Source of the DNA: Patella vulgata
Lineage: Eukaryota > Mollusca > Gastropoda > Patellidae
Reading direction: 5' to 3'
Assembly: GCF_932274485.2 (NCBI RefSeq)
Contig: NC_065882.2
Coordinates: 66,191,431-66,255,430 of the forward strand
Length of the DNA: 64,000 nucleotides
Position 1 is the stretch's first letter, and every line of letters starts with the position of its first letter. Under the pieces are notes generated by a model. That model saw only the letters and a list, made by a program, of their open reading frames with translations, made no database searches and was not told the origin of the DNA. Of this stretch, positions 1 to 11,811 are shown in pieces. Both the position numbers and the translations under genes were made by a program.

Positions 1-105
1 TCCATGCTGAAAAATTCAAATGAGCTTTCTCGGTCAACACTGGGAGCGAACCCGCAACCTCCCGGGTACCAAGCCAGTGCCTTACACACTAAGCCACATG
101 ACTCT
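1..105 (-). mobile_element. SINE-1 head fragment (tRNA-like)
   Basis: Reverse complement of the tRNA-related 5' part of SINE-1 (cf. 28756-29137), cut by the window edge. Confidence 0.6.
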
Positions 106-643
106 CTTCTAATTACTGTGACAGTCCAGTCACATGACAAACAAGGGTTATTAAAACAGATTTTCAAGGCTTGGGTAAGATCTTCGGGATTCAAATGGTT
201 TTAGATATCACACAGTTTGTATATGGTAAGGTATCTTAAACAGTTTATTACATGTCACATATTCATATTTTTCAGTTTCCATATTAGATGCCATAGCAAA
301 TCAAAGATCATATAATAAAATAAGTCAAAAAACCCAAATATGGAAAAAGAAAGAGCTGAAGAAATGGTGATTTGAGCACCTATGCTTTCTCATAGGTGTT
401 TTTGGAGGGTGAGTGTTCAATTCTAATAGAAAAGATTGTTGTTATGGTATTTTAGAATCTCACCATAATGTGTTTGGCACAATATATCCCGGTTGGAGCT
501 GATGTGACATAAACCTCCATTTCATTTTATTGTTTTGAAATTTAAAATTCAGTTTAGTATAGTAAATTTGTACACGTACATGTATGTGCACAGACAGAAT
601 CTTACTTATGTCCAGATACATGTAGATATGACTATCTCATCTG

Positions 644-975
644 TGGGGACCCATGGTGACCAAGTGGGTTAGACACTGGTTTGCATATTTTAAGGTCGCG
701 GGTTTGCAGTAAGACGATGCAGTACGGGGGGCCTTACAAGGACAGCTGTCTAGTCGTTCAGATTGAACAAAAAAACGTGGTCCCGTGTACACATTGGCGT
801 GCATGTAAAAGATCCCCTGGCAGTTAGAATTTGATACAAGAGTAGGCCTTAGGGTCACGGTACCCGGCAAAATTTCTCTCGTAGCACACTGTATGGCATA
901 TGCCCAACCTCATTAGCCCAGTCGAAGCTGAACAGTAGGACGCCAAACCCCATTTCATTTCATTTTTTTCATTTT
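644..975 (+). mobile_element. SINE-1 copy, diverged
   Basis: tRNA-like head followed by the SINE-1 body (acaaggacagctgtctagtc, acacattggcgtgca, agcacactgtatggcat) and the tail aaaccccatttcatttc. Strongly diverged, hence old. Confidence 0.8.
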
Positions 976-1096
976 GTCTCATCTGTGACAAAGCAAACCA
1001 ACACATTACAACACAATGTAATTAAATTAAAACTTTCATCTTTTAACTATTGAGTCGATTTAAGTCAACTAATACATAGTATGTTTTTTTTCTCAG

Positions 1097-1770
1097 TTAA
1101 CTACATCAGAAAGATCAAGAAAGTTGGAAATGGCTATTCATATTATGGAAACTTTTTCCCACAGAGCTTGATAATCAGGTAAAATGTAAGTAACATACAT
1201 ATTTGTATTTTTAATCATCAACTAGTTCTATACACTTGATTGGTAATCTAGTTATTCTTCTTGGGGCAATGCCTAGGATTCTCCTATTCAAGTCTTGGCA
1301 TTCTTGATTTTTGACAATCGCATCCATTGATTTTCTTCAAGTTGTGATAGACCCTATGTGTATTTTTACAGTAAATAGCAGTATAAAAATGGACAATATT
1401 TTACTTTTCAAATAGATTTTAATAGGTAATATCCAATTTGTTGTCGATGGAAATAAAATATAATAATCTGCCTGAGTCTGTTACTGGACAAGACACAATA
1501 AGTGTTACCCAAAGATGAAACAAAATAGAGACTCAGTCTCGATGTGGCAAAATAAATTGTTTATTTAAACATTGTGAACCATAAATAGTAAGAAAGTATT
1601 CTTATTGCCTACTTTTATTTTTTAGGCTGGAAGATTATTTGATGTATGATAACAACAAGAGATCCCAAGCATCAATTTATTTTATAATTCTGGAAAAGAA
1701 TGCATTTGACCCAATTTTTGAATATTTTTTTTTGTTTTTACTGTTAAATATTCATCCCAAACACAATTAG
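1097..1770 (+). other. Possible 3' exons of an unrecognised upstream gene
   Basis: Two open segments with splice-like borders join in frame: 1097-1178 (after tttctcag; NYIRKIKKVGNGYSYYGNFF; donor gtaaaa) and 1626-1770 (after tttttag; LEDYLMYDNNKRSQASIYF; stop TAG). A third segment near 275-365 (SILDAIANQRSYNKI...) has an acceptor but does not share phase. I do not recognise the product. Low complexity and AT bias make chance a real possibility. Confidence 0.18.
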
Positions 1771-1949
1771 ATTTTAATTCTCTACAGAAATTTATGTATA
1801 ATATAGAATGTAAAGTGACATATAAATCACTTAGAATTTGGTCGGAAATCATAAAGTATTTAATAGGCATAATCTAGAAACCAAATGTAGATCAAATATA
1901 CCCAGAATTACAAAAAACCTTGACCTACATTAAGGTGACTTTCCCTTGC

Positions 1950-2300
1950 TTATGAAATGAAATAGGGTTTAATATCCTACTTTTCTGTGTTATTATGGTG
2001 ATTCTGCCCTACAACCTACTCTTATATCAAATATTTCAACTGTCAAGGGTTGTTTAAAGGGAACCTAGGAGGGCCGAATGGTTAACACACGCACATTGGA
2101 TCAGAAGGGTCTGTCATTGAGTCAGATAATTCAATTGTCAAGGGTTCTTTAAAGTAAACGCAGTGGGGGTAGTTTCAATTCTGGGCTTATACCCAATTAT
2201 CCCTTGCCATGTCCTACACTACTGACGTGTGGGAACTATGTCGGAACTATGTCCAGTTGAAATTTCTCGGCCAATGCACTCACTGAACCACAGTGGCTCC
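1950..2300. mobile_element. Old SINE fragments
   Basis: 1950-2055 resembles the reversed 3' part of SINE-1 (gaaatgaaatagggtttaat). 2065-2140 resembles the SINE-2 head (gggccgaatggttaacac). Too decayed to delimit; nothing else recognisable up to 2960. Confidence 0.45.
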
Positions 2301-2965
2301 TCCTTGCTTTTGACTTGTGATTATTTATATATATTTTGTACATATTATTTAATGTTTGCGATTTTCTCTGATATTTTTTTATTTTTCAATCCTGTAATCT
2401 TGATGCTTTGCTCCTTTTATGTAAAAAATATTCATTTTGTTTGTTGTTTTTTTTTTAATGAGGAAAAGGTTCTACATCATTTTATTACTCCTGCAAAATA
2501 GTGCATTTTTCTTTTGTTAGTTTTCTGTGTATGCTAGTTATTTCTAGATGCCCCACAAATCACTTGTAATATGACTTTGTAGCACTTTTCAGTTTCTGAA
2601 AGTATTTCAATTTAGTGCATAATTAATCTAATTAGGGCTTGGTTTGGATGTTATTAAATTTAGATATATTTGAATTATATATTTTTGGGGTATGGGGTAG
2701 GGATCTTTCTTTTCTCAGTTCTTGTTTTCGGGTAAAGAAAAAATTAAATAGCTATTTTGTATTTTGTGATGTGGGGGGAGGGGGGCAACGTATAACACAT
2801 TTTTATTAGTATTAGAATTATATCTCTGTTTTTCTGTTAACATTTCAAATGATGTCTATTTAGTTTTGATTTGGTGGTGTTAATTTACTTTTTCCTATCA
2901 TTTTATGAATAAATGATAATTTAACAAATAAAATTATTGTTACCTCATTTATCAAACTTTACAGG

Positions 2966-3310
2966 TTAAACAGAGCAAAAGGGGTGGGGGGCTGCATGGG
3001 AAAGATTGCTAAATTGAGGGAAAATAAAACACAAGTTTTTGTTGGTGGTTATACACAAGTTTTTATGAAACCACACAAGTTTCAGAAATTTCAACACAAG
3101 TTTCAGAAATTTTAACACAAGTTTCAACACAAGTATTGTGTAGATTTTCACACAAGTTTCAACACAAGTTTGTGTTGTTTGGTAAATTTTAACACATACC
3201 TTGTGTTGTTTCAACATTTAACACAAGTTTGTGTTGTTAAATAGAGACACCTAACTTGTTTTGAAAACAACACAAGTTTGTGTTGTTTCAACACAAGTTT
3301 TTTTTTCAGT
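2966..3310 (+). repeat. Degenerate acacaagttt tandem repeats
   Basis: Irregular array of 10-20 bp units built on acacaagttt and its reverse form tttgtgttgttt, able to fold into short hairpins. Non-coding low-complexity DNA. Confidence 0.75.
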
Positions 3311-3535
3311 GTATAATAGATATAATGAACAAGTATTCTGGAGGTTTCTTTAGATCAAGAGAGATTGTGAGGATTTGAATCGGGATTCTGATCAGCCACG
3401 CCATGTTATATAAATACCCCACCAACAAACGAATCTGTATATACTATAGAAAGATGTAATCAACAACCATCTGCATCTTTATCTGCTAGAACAGTGTTTA
3501 TCAATGTTACTGATATACTTACATTGTGTGTATTT
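3311..3535 (+). pseudogene. Decayed FTP second-half exon upstream of gene A
   Basis: Intron end and exon resemble gene B at 17995-18269 (shared pieces include gtattctggaggtttcttt, atcaagagagatt, tatatactatag and atgtaatcaacaaccatc), but about 40 bp near the exon start are missing and the frame is broken. It sits just before the intact exon at 3568, so an earlier exon duplication happened here as well. Confidence 0.75.
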
Positions 3536-3567
3536 TATACATTAAGAAATATCTTTGTATATTACAG

Positions 3568-3795
3568 ATCAATATAGATTACAAGGATTTGAGATAAAGC
3601 TACTTTCCGATGATCAGTGTAATGAACAAGGATTTAGATCAGCTACATCATGTTATAGAAATACACCACCAACAGTACAAGATGTATATACTATAGATGG
3701 ATGTAATCAACAACCATCTAGATCTTTATCTGCTAGAACAGTGTTTATCAAGGCTACTGATACACTCACATTGTGTGAGGTAGAAATTTATGCTG
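3568..3795 (+). CDS. Gene A exon: FTP domain, second half
   Basis: Acceptor attacag at 3561-3567 and donor gtaag at 3796; phase 1 at both ends; 228 bp, the same length as its paralogues at 18042, 54182 and 58228. It encodes RLQGFEIKLLSDDQCNEQGF and ends LTLCEVEIYAG, the usual C-terminal signature of fucolectin/tachylectin-4/pentraxin-1 domains. Confidence 0.85.
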
Positions 3796-6700
3796 GTAAG
3801 TGCAGTTTCTGGCGAAACTCAATAATAAAATTATTATTCTTCGGGTTCTAAATTCTAATCGAGACGGATGGTTCCAAATCAACCAGGAGCTTACAATAGA
3901 TTTCATAAAATCTACTGGGAATGCCATACTGATCACAGTATTCAGGTGTTCATATTTGACCAGTCAAATAGCTCGTTTGCGTAGACCAATATAGCACCGT
4001 TTCTACAAAGTGCTCAAGAGCGTTCTACAATACACATGGCAAATAAACATGCATGGATGATTAGTCATCGATAAAAATATTAAAATTAAAAGAGTGGTTG
4101 TTAACTTGCAGTAACATAACCGAATCGAATTCGCACTTCGATTTTACACAGCATTATTTACTACCGGCACCAACACCGTGTAACTGCTCTAAGAGTCGTT
4201 GAGATAGAAATAGAGTTTAACCTCCACTAGGTCATTTCGGGATTAAACACTTGATCATAATGTTCAATTAGTCATATCGAAATATAGAATAGAATAGTGA
4301 TTTTGTGCCTGTCATCGAAACTTTGTAAACAGTATGGGTGAGTATTCAAGAGCCACGCAATTTTCGCAGAGTAGTTGCTGCGACAAGCTCATACCCACGC
4401 TTATGGTATTTACTTGTGACATTACAATCTAATACACATGCTAGTGGTTAGAGTATATGTAGTGGGGTTATTTCTTCTTTGAATCATATCACAGCAGACG
4501 GTGACATGCTTGCTTTCCTTCAAAAGAAAAAGTTGTTGGATATTTTTAAAGATATATTTGCTGTAACACTTTTTGTTTATGGACAGGTGGTTATTGTAAC
4601 ACTGGATATTACAGTACATCAAATACTACATGTGAACCATGTAATGCCTGTTCTAATAAAGCATGTAATCGTGATAATGGAGTCTGCGCAAATGGTTGTA
4701 TTAATGGTTATTATGGATCAAACTGTCCGACACCATGTCCTGCTAATTGTGATGGTACCTGCGATAGAACAACGGGAGCATGTAAAACATGTAAACCAGG
4801 ATTTTATGGCAACTTATGTGAGTCTGTGTGTTCTAGTAATTGCAATGGTGGGTGTGATAAATCAGATGGTAAATGTAATGACTGTAAACCTAACACAGTT
4901 GGTACATATTGTAATTCCCCATGTGGCACCGAATGTCTACAAGACACGAATCAGAAGAACAAGACGATATCATGTGATAGAGAAGGTAGATGTACTGATT
5001 GTATATTAGGAAGATATGGTGATGGGTGTGATAAGATCTGTAGCTCTGCGTGTGTTGGTGGTTGTAAACGAGGAACTGGACTATGTGATAGGTGTATTAA
5101 AGGTAAAGGCGGAGATACCTGTGATAAAGACTGTAAAGAAAACTGTACCGTTTGTAACCAAGAGGATATCAACAACTGTACTGAATGTAAATATGGAAGA
5201 TGGGGAACATCATGTAATAAACAGTGTAGTTCTAACTGTAAAGATGGTTTATGTCATCAGATATCAGGACATTGCATCAACGGATGTTTACCTGGTAAAA
5301 TGGGAACTACTTGTACATCAGGTATTGTTGATACGTATTCTTATAACAGAAACTGATTTATTGAAGCTTTAAAGTCATACCAATAAATAATACAGGATCA
5401 ACAATCGTGCAGTTTTAATCAAAAAATAATAAATAAAATATATATTTTTCAATATTGATTTGGTTTTCCATGAATTTTTCAAAAAGCTTTTTACAGCTTT
5501 AAACTTAACTTTTCCTTATTCCACGGAAACCACCTTGTTTGTTTTGAGATACGTTTGTAAATATATAATTACATTGTAGATTGCAGAAATGGATTTTATG
5601 GTGAAAACTGTGAAATAAAATGTGGGAATTGTGCTAATAATATATCATGTGATATATCTAGTGGTAGCTGTGGACTGGTTGGCTGTATAGAAGGATATAC
5701 AGGACCTAACTGTCATGTTAGTAAGTATATAGGAGATAAAACACAAATTTGTTTATACATAGGACAAAGGGCCCAACTGCGGTTGAGGGGGTGGGGGAGG
5801 CTATTTGCCCGAAAGTTTTCTTTGTCACCCGAATTTTCAGAATTATATTTCTATGATATATTATATGGTCTCATTCTCTGATGATTGTGTCCGAAAAACG
5901 GAAATACATTGCTCCTACGCCTTTGTGTTTATACTGCAAAAATACTGTTGCTAAATAATTGCAAAATATGTAAATTTTTTAATATAAGTTTATAAGAAAA
6001 TATCTTTATTAAGTATGGCCTATATATTAGATCCACATTGAAATAATGCAAAATAACCAAAATAAGAGTCATTCAATAAAACTTTTGATTATTTAATAAA
6101 TTATTAAAACATCATTCATTATATTCGTTCATTTTTCAATCGTGGCAAGTGGTATCAAACTTCACCACCAAACAATACGTCAAGCAAACGAAAAATCAAA
6201 ACTTAGTAAAACAAAACATTCTCAATCAATGTTTATTCCATGACTAGTTCCTTTCGGAACCCTGTGCGTTTCTTGTTGGACTGAGTGTGTTCCTTGGTGA
6301 AACCTATGTGCACCTGGTTCCTCCATAGATATCTAGCAACATGTATCCTTTCCATAATGGTCTCGACCATCTGACTGAAATTTGTCCTGTTTATAACACT
6401 AAAATGCACTAAGAGCTTGAAATATACGTAGTATTCTGGCCCAATGGGAATAGCGAACAATTTTAAATTAATATAACTCCCAAAATCTATTGTTATTTAC
6501 ATAGTTTACGGCAGAATATGCATGGCCTTTCCTAAAACACTGCACGACTGTCTACGATTTGTTGTCTACTTCGAATACATGTTTTACCTTTATATTTTAT
6601 TTAACAGTAATATCTGATGGAGCAACAATAAATCCCGTTTTAATTGGTTTTATTGGTTTTCTATGTGGTATACCAGTGATGATAATAATTTGTATTGTAC

Positions 6701-7044
6701 ATCATTTCTATACGAAAAGGTATTTATTATTTATTTATTATTGGTAATTTTATATTTATAATTAAATCTGATAATTTGACGTCTGTCCTGTTGAGTTTAA
6801 ATTGTTCCTATAGTCATATTAAGATATCATTAATTCTATTTTCAGACGGCAATCAACCCAGTCTACGGATGTTGTCAATGGTAAAGATTTAAATCCCACT
6901 AGAGCTATACCAGATGCAACAACCCACGTTGAGTATAAAAACCAGTCGTACCTTGGGGAAGAAAACAGAAATATGTATGATACCATAGACCATACAGTAG
7001 ATTCAAAACCCAACACATATACAACATTATATTCAAATATATGA
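3568..7044 (+). CDS. Gene A: FTP-lectin / EGF-repeat / ITAM-tailed receptor, 5' part not seen
   Basis: Predicted type I membrane receptor. Exons 3568-3795, 4587-5321, 5580-5720, 6608-6719 and 6846-7044 join in one open frame with GT-AG borders: 1415 bp plus one base from a missing upstream exon make 471 codons and a stop. Domains in order: second half of an FTP (fucolectin) domain ending in the family signature LTLCEVEIYAG, a cysteine-rich EGF/MEGF-type block of about 245 residues, a further EGF exon of 47 residues, one hydrophobic span ending HHFYTKR, and a cytoplasmic tail with YDTI-x10-YTTL. No first-half FTP exon, ShK exon or signal peptide is visible in 1-3300, so the 5' end is outside the window or lost. 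The order matches gene B, its nearest relative. Ligand and function are inferred from FTP lectins (fucose binding) and Draper/MEGF10 receptors (engulfment). Exon calls are strong; expression is unknown. Confidence 0.82.
3796..4586 (+). other. Gene A intron between FTP and EGF exons
   Basis: Aligns in part with the matching gene B intron (18640-18860 and 20262-20413). No coding signal. Confidence 0.6.
4587..5321 (+). CDS. Gene A exon: EGF/MEGF-type repeat block
   Basis: Acceptor ggacag at 4581-4586 and donor gtattg at 5322; 735 bp, phase 1-1, fully open. Cysteine-rich, with repeated Cys-x-x-Gly and GxYGxxC spacing typical of MEGF10/Draper/scavenger receptor F repeats (for example CDREGRCTDCILGRYGDGC). 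It is shorter than the 1212 bp gene B exon, which contains extra copies of the middle repeats. Confidence 0.88.
5580..5720 (+). CDS. Gene A exon: membrane-proximal EGF-like module
   Basis: Acceptor attgtag just before 5580 and donor gtaagt at 5721; 141 bp, phase 1-1. Encodes CRNGFYGENCEIKCGNC and onward to EGYTGPNCHV. It has no counterpart in gene B, where homology stops at the matching acceptor sequence (ttacattg, near 21730). Confidence 0.8.
5721..6607 (+). other. Gene A intron with an unassigned minus-strand ORF
   Basis: Mostly AT-rich intron. On the minus strand 6460-6233 is open (75 codons, ending KKRTGFRKELVME) and its stop overlaps an AATAAA. I do not recognise it; the gene B intron has no equivalent, so it may be an inserted 3' end or chance. 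Confidence 0.3.
6608..6719 (+). CDS. Gene A exon: transmembrane segment
   Basis: Acceptor ttaacag at 6601-6607, donor gtattt at 6720; 112 bp, entered in phase 1 and left in phase 2. Encodes ISDGATINP, then a hydrophobic run (VLIGFIGFLCGIPVMIIICI) and the basic stop-transfer VHHFYTKR. Nearly identical to the gene B exon at 22902. Confidence 0.85.
6846..7044 (+). CDS. Gene A last exon: cytoplasmic tail with ITAM-like motif
   Basis: Acceptor attttcag ending at 6845; stop TGA at 7042-7044. The roughly 65-residue tail contains VEYKNQSYLGEE, then YDTI (6976-6987) and YTTL (7018-7029) separated by ten residues, followed by YSNI. YxxI-x10-YxxL fits the ITAM consensus (two YxxL/I spaced 6-12). An AATAAA lies at about 7625, but a nearer poly(A) signal is not obvious. 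Confidence 0.82.
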
Positions 7045-9050
7045 CAAATGTTTAATTCAAAGTCAAGTTATAAAACAGTTTGTTTCATTTTGATGAAGAA
7101 CGTAACTTGACATAGCAATTTTTAAGGAAAACGAAACTATACAAGGAAGTTAGTTTTTGAATTTTTAAAATGTTGTTAAGCACGGATATCCTCGTTTCTG
7201 ATGCTCATATTGGGCGCTTCATAAACTTTCGTTGTTGTTTTCTAAAATACTTCTCACTTGAGGACTTAACGTAGCTAACATTGTTTTGCTCTATGCTATT
7301 TTGTATATTGTAAATATGTCTCACCAATTAAAAATATTTTTGTAAGTTTGTTCACAAAAATTTAATTTTTAGTTTTTAGGAATCCTGGTCCAACAGATTG
7401 TAATATTCAATATGTATATCTAAGGGTGTAAGCAGAACTTGAAAATATATTATCTCAAAACATTAGTTTGGAACGAAGAGTATTAAAAATCTATTTTCGT
7501 CGCACCAATCCGACCACACTAGGTCTGGTACCCACTCTGCAGAGTCAAGTTCTTGAGTTAATTATGAGAGGGGCACTTCAGGTACTCCATCTTCTAAATA
7601 CCTCTTCACACTACGAATTATTGAAATAAAAAGTCCTAGATAGTTGGTATTAAAGATTTGTATATAGTTTAAGCGGAAAAATTGAGCATATTCGCGAAGT
7701 TATTGCTTCTGACAGACAGATTGTTGATCAAGGAATGCTCTCGCGCAAACCCATGTTTCACACCCCATTTTGCATTTTCTCAAAGGCAGTTCCACTGTTA
7801 TTGTCCGCTAAGATTTTGTCTAATTCTCATAAAATATTTTAAATTGTTTAGTAGTGTGCTAAAGACATAGCTTTATAAATAATCTTATTTTGTAAATCTA
7901 CTGCAAAAGACGATTCATATCACTGGCATGCAGAGAGGGGTTTGGGGGGTCTACGGTCCCTGGTATCCATTTCTTGGTTCATCCAATCACTTAGTGGAAT
8001 CACACGTTGAATACAAAGGTTATATACTTTCATCTGTTTTTACAATTTTAAAATGTCTTCCTTTCTCATATTTCTGAGTATTAGATACTTGAGTGTAATG
8101 TGCAATGGGTTATACAGTCAACGCAGATCGTTTCGGTAGTAACCTACCAAACCCCTGCATGTCACTGACTCCTATCGATCTTTGAAGGTTTTTAAATGAG
8201 TGCTTCAAGAGTTATTGCCCTGACAAATTATAGGATTTTTTTTTAACAAACGTTGTAAATGTACTTGCACTCACTTTATAGAATGGATTTCTGTTGGACC
8301 CTGATCATAACCGTGTGTGTGTGTAGTGTACATTTGCGAACCAATAGGTTGAGCAATTTAATAGGCTAACTACTCTTTAGTTGCATTAGCAATTACTGAA
8401 ATGGACTTGCCTTGTCTTGCAAATCGTTATACAGATTTTCCCAGAAAATAGTAGCAGAGAATTAAATTGGTCTGATAATACTAGTAAACTAGTGATGATA
8501 GTTTGTAAATTTTAATGATAATATATGTAACATTTTGTTGCTTGCTTTCATTAATATTTGATGACTTTGATTCCATTTATTACCCTTTCTTAATTTTTGT
8601 TACTTTTGCTTAATTTAGTTGTTTTATTATAGTCCAGTGTATATTCTATTTATTATCTCTTAGTAATATTTGTTACTTTTGGTAAATGTATTTCCTTTAA
8701 TATTAATTGTTACTTTTACTAAATATTTGTTGTTTTATTATAGTCCAGTGTATAATTCTATTTGTTACTTTTGTAAAATGTTTTGCCTTTAATATTATTT
8801 GTTTATTTTGCTAAAGTTTTCCTGTTTTATGATAGAATAGTGTATATACTATTTGAAATTTCTTTGCTCCTGTTTACTCACTACATTTTATTACTTTATT
8901 TTAGCGTTTTCCTGGATTCTATCCGGATTGTCGCCCTTATTGACATTCTAACTCATCAAGACGTTAACTGGCAGACTATCGTCATTCAAGAGACGACCGT
9001 TGTTAAGACCGGTCCCATATTTATGTTACGTCTTTCTTGTAAATAATAGT
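7045..9050 (+). other. 3' flank of gene A, homologous to the gene B 3' flank
   Basis: 7190-8900 aligns with 23820-25560 over blocks such as acttctcacttgaggactt and gtccagtgtatat. No gene seen. 8540-8880 holds about three loose AT-rich units of around 115 bp containing ttgttacttttgctaa. Confidence 0.65.
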
Positions 9051-9091
9051 TTTTATTCATTTTGAATGATGTCTGTATAATCTCGGGCCCT

Positions 9092-9257
9092 GGGCCCTTA
9101 TTCACGAAAACTTAAACTAAGTTACAACCGAAATTTTAAGAAATACTGCAACTTCATTGGATATATGCAAATTGATTTTACTGGTCAGCCAATCGAATTG
9201 CAGTATTTCTTAAAATTTCGATTGTATCTTAGTTTAAGTTTTCGTGAATAAGGACCC
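9092..9257. mobile_element. Foldback MITE with ~60-bp terminal inverted repeats
   Basis: Arms starting cccttattcacgaaaactta and its reverse complement match over about 60 bp around a 45 bp loop. No coding capacity. Confidence 0.8.
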
Positions 9258-9699
9258 TGGACTGTACAGCTTACAACCATGGTTATTGAACCTGCCTGTA
9301 TATAATCTGCGTAATAATGATATAAATAATACCTTTTTGCCCTTTATATAAGTATATTTTAAGCAATTATTTTTTTGTAGGGGGTGGGGGTGGGGGGTTA
9401 CAGTAAAATGTTGTATAAAATCTGTTAATCTGTATAACATTGTACGAGGGCTAGCTGGAAAATTCTGTTGGGCTGAAACAAACTTTTGCCACCAACAAGT
9501 ACAGCCATTGGATGAATCATAGACATAAGAACTGCAACTGTAGTGTTATTATTGTCTTCGTACCAGACCATCTTGTCAACCTATCCATTGAAATCTCCAG
9601 AAATGGACAAAGTTGGCTATAGGACAGTCATCAAGTACCTGAACACAGATACATGCCGACATGTGGAATGTGGAATTTAAGCGTGGCAGAAAGAGCATT

Positions 9700-9855
9700 G
9701 ACGATGTCCCGCAATGGTTAACGCGTGCGCGCTGGATCTTAATGTTTGTCATTGAGTCAGGTGGCGTGGTATCGTTTCCCCGCCTGTACGTGGCAAGAAG
9801 TAGGGGCACCTGTCCAACCTCGCGGGTTTTCTCTGGGCCCCCTGTAGTTTCCCCA
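9700..9855 (+). mobile_element. SINE-2 fragment, 3' truncated
   Basis: Head with caatggttaacgcgtgcgcg, B-box-like sequence, and body gtccaacctcgcgggtttt; lacks the usual tail. Confidence 0.75.
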
Positions 9856-9899
9856 GCTATCTCTGTGGTTTTGTTTTTCTGAGATATCAATTCTGAGAA

Positions 9900-11330
9900 A
9901 AAACTATTCGAGCAAAGCGCGGACGCGACATCTTGGGTGAAAAGGGAAAATTGAGAAAACTTCAGATATTAATTTTTCCTTTCATTGTTACTATATTTAG
10001 CAAAATGAAGGAAAACTGTTACAGTTTAATAACTATAATTTGATATTTTCCCTGATTTTTGGAATATGATATTATAATTATATGATACAATATTCACTGT
10101 TAACATGCTACATTAGGTTACATATAATATAATGCACACATAGAACCATTTTATTTTACTTTCACCTTGCAAATGACAATCTACAAGAAGAATTTTCATC
10201 ATTTAAGAAGACGTGGGTAAGTGAGGGTTTTTTTGGGGATTGACTCTAAATTTTTTAAAAATATAAGCTCAATGACTTATTGATATATGTTTTGCTACTT
10301 AAAAGTATCAATATGCCTAACTGGTGATACTGACTATCACAGGTAGACATTTGGTATATCTGGTGGCCCAGAAAAAACGGCGTACGGACCGATTAATACC
10401 CGAAAAATTCGGTGGCAGCGGCCAGAAAATGAACCTACATAACTTTACCAGATAGCGCCCGTTTCACTAAGAACCAAATAGTCCGGTGGCTGGAGGAGAC
10501 GAATCGCCACCCGAGATGTGAATTTATGAGACCAACTTTTTCTAGGTCAGTTTTTTCCGTAGATTCCGAATCTGGGTGGTGATCAGGCGTTTGAGGGGGC
10601 GTTTTTGAGATATGGAGGGAGAGGGGGGGGGGGGGTCCAATGTCTACAATTGAGGGAAGGTGTGATTAAGTTGAAATAAATGATGATCATGTTATATATT
10701 AACAAAACATAAATTTCTAGGACTGCCTATCTCTAAATAAGTGTTTATGTTGCCTCTGGACAACTGGTTTGATTTATGGCGAGGTGGCGTGAGTGGTTGC
10801 GGGTGTGCGTGTGTGGAGTGCGGGTTGAAATTGGCGGGAAATGAGTTCACGTTGATCTTAATGAAGCTTTTCTTAGAGCTTGATGAAACATCTCTAAATA
10901 TGTTTATAAGAGTCCCATCGTTTGGGGGTGGGTGTCCGTGTGTGTGTGTGTGGGGGGGGGGGGGCAACATGTGTTTTTGTAGACAGAATTCATTTGCTTC
11001 AAAATTGACCTTAAAAGTGGTTTCTCATTAGTTTTTTCGTTCAGTACCAATTTCGTCATTCGATATATTACAGGACAATATTGGCGTCAGTCATTATCAC
11101 AAATGTGATAGAACTGGTTAAACACGTTCCAAATATAATTTTAACACAGAGATCATTGCTATGATAGATGTGTAATGCTGGTTTCAACAATCGGAAGTGA
11201 CGAACGCAAAATGAAAACACGAGTTGTCCCTCTATATAACTGACTGAAGTGACGAGTGATAACAGATACATGGCCGAATTTCTGCTCACTAATAATTCCT
11301 TCGAAGACCAAAAGTTGTTGTGTGAGACCG
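9900..11330. other. Intergenic DNA without recognised genes
   Basis: Contains G-runs at about 10623-10636 and 10953-10966 beside a short (gt)n tract. 11088-11128 (cattatcacaaatgtgatag) is repeated at 36460-36500, next to the LTR element. Otherwise nothing seen. Confidence 0.4.
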
Positions 11331-11336
11331 TGAGAG

Positions 11337-11512
11337 GATATCTGACAATTCATAAAAGAATTGACTGTCACTAGATAAGAGAACACGAAAGAAAAATAGA
11401 AAAAGTCCGTCGTTACCATATAAAAACAATGGAATGTACAGACTATTTCTATTTTTCTGGTGTTCTCTTATCTAATGACATTCAATTACTTTTTTGAATT
11501 GTCAGATATCCA
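11337..11512. mobile_element. Foldback element with ~65-bp arms
   Basis: Left arm (ggatatctgacaattcat, then agataagagaacac) and right arm are imperfect reverse complements around a loop of about 45 bp. Probable MITE; family unknown. Confidence 0.7.
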
Positions 11513-11811
11513 TGCCCATCCGCAGTTCATCCTACCAACTCAGACGGGTATGGTGGATGTTAATAGGCGCGTTAATAAAATTGTTATTAAATATATTAGA
11601 AATGATGGCGTTGAGTGTGTTTATAGTTACTCTCAATTTGATAATGGCATGCATTGGAGGTGCGTAAAGTATATGATAACTTAAATAAGGCGGTTTTACA
11701 AATATTATTCATATTGAGATTGGATACTAAAACTACCCCCACCCCCATAAAGAAAGATTGCCCAAGGTGGAATGCGGATGATTTTTTTCTTTGAGTGCTA
11801 TGTACATACCT

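Noticed and set aside
2868-2895. Missing FTP first-half exon of gene A (tttggtggtgttaattta resembles the WWCxDL coding string)
   Set aside because: Only about 18 bases match; the flanks do not, and the frame hits a stop at once.
2966-3310. CRISPR-like direct repeats
   Set aside because: Units are 10-20 bp, irregular, without unique spacers, in an intron-rich animal genome.
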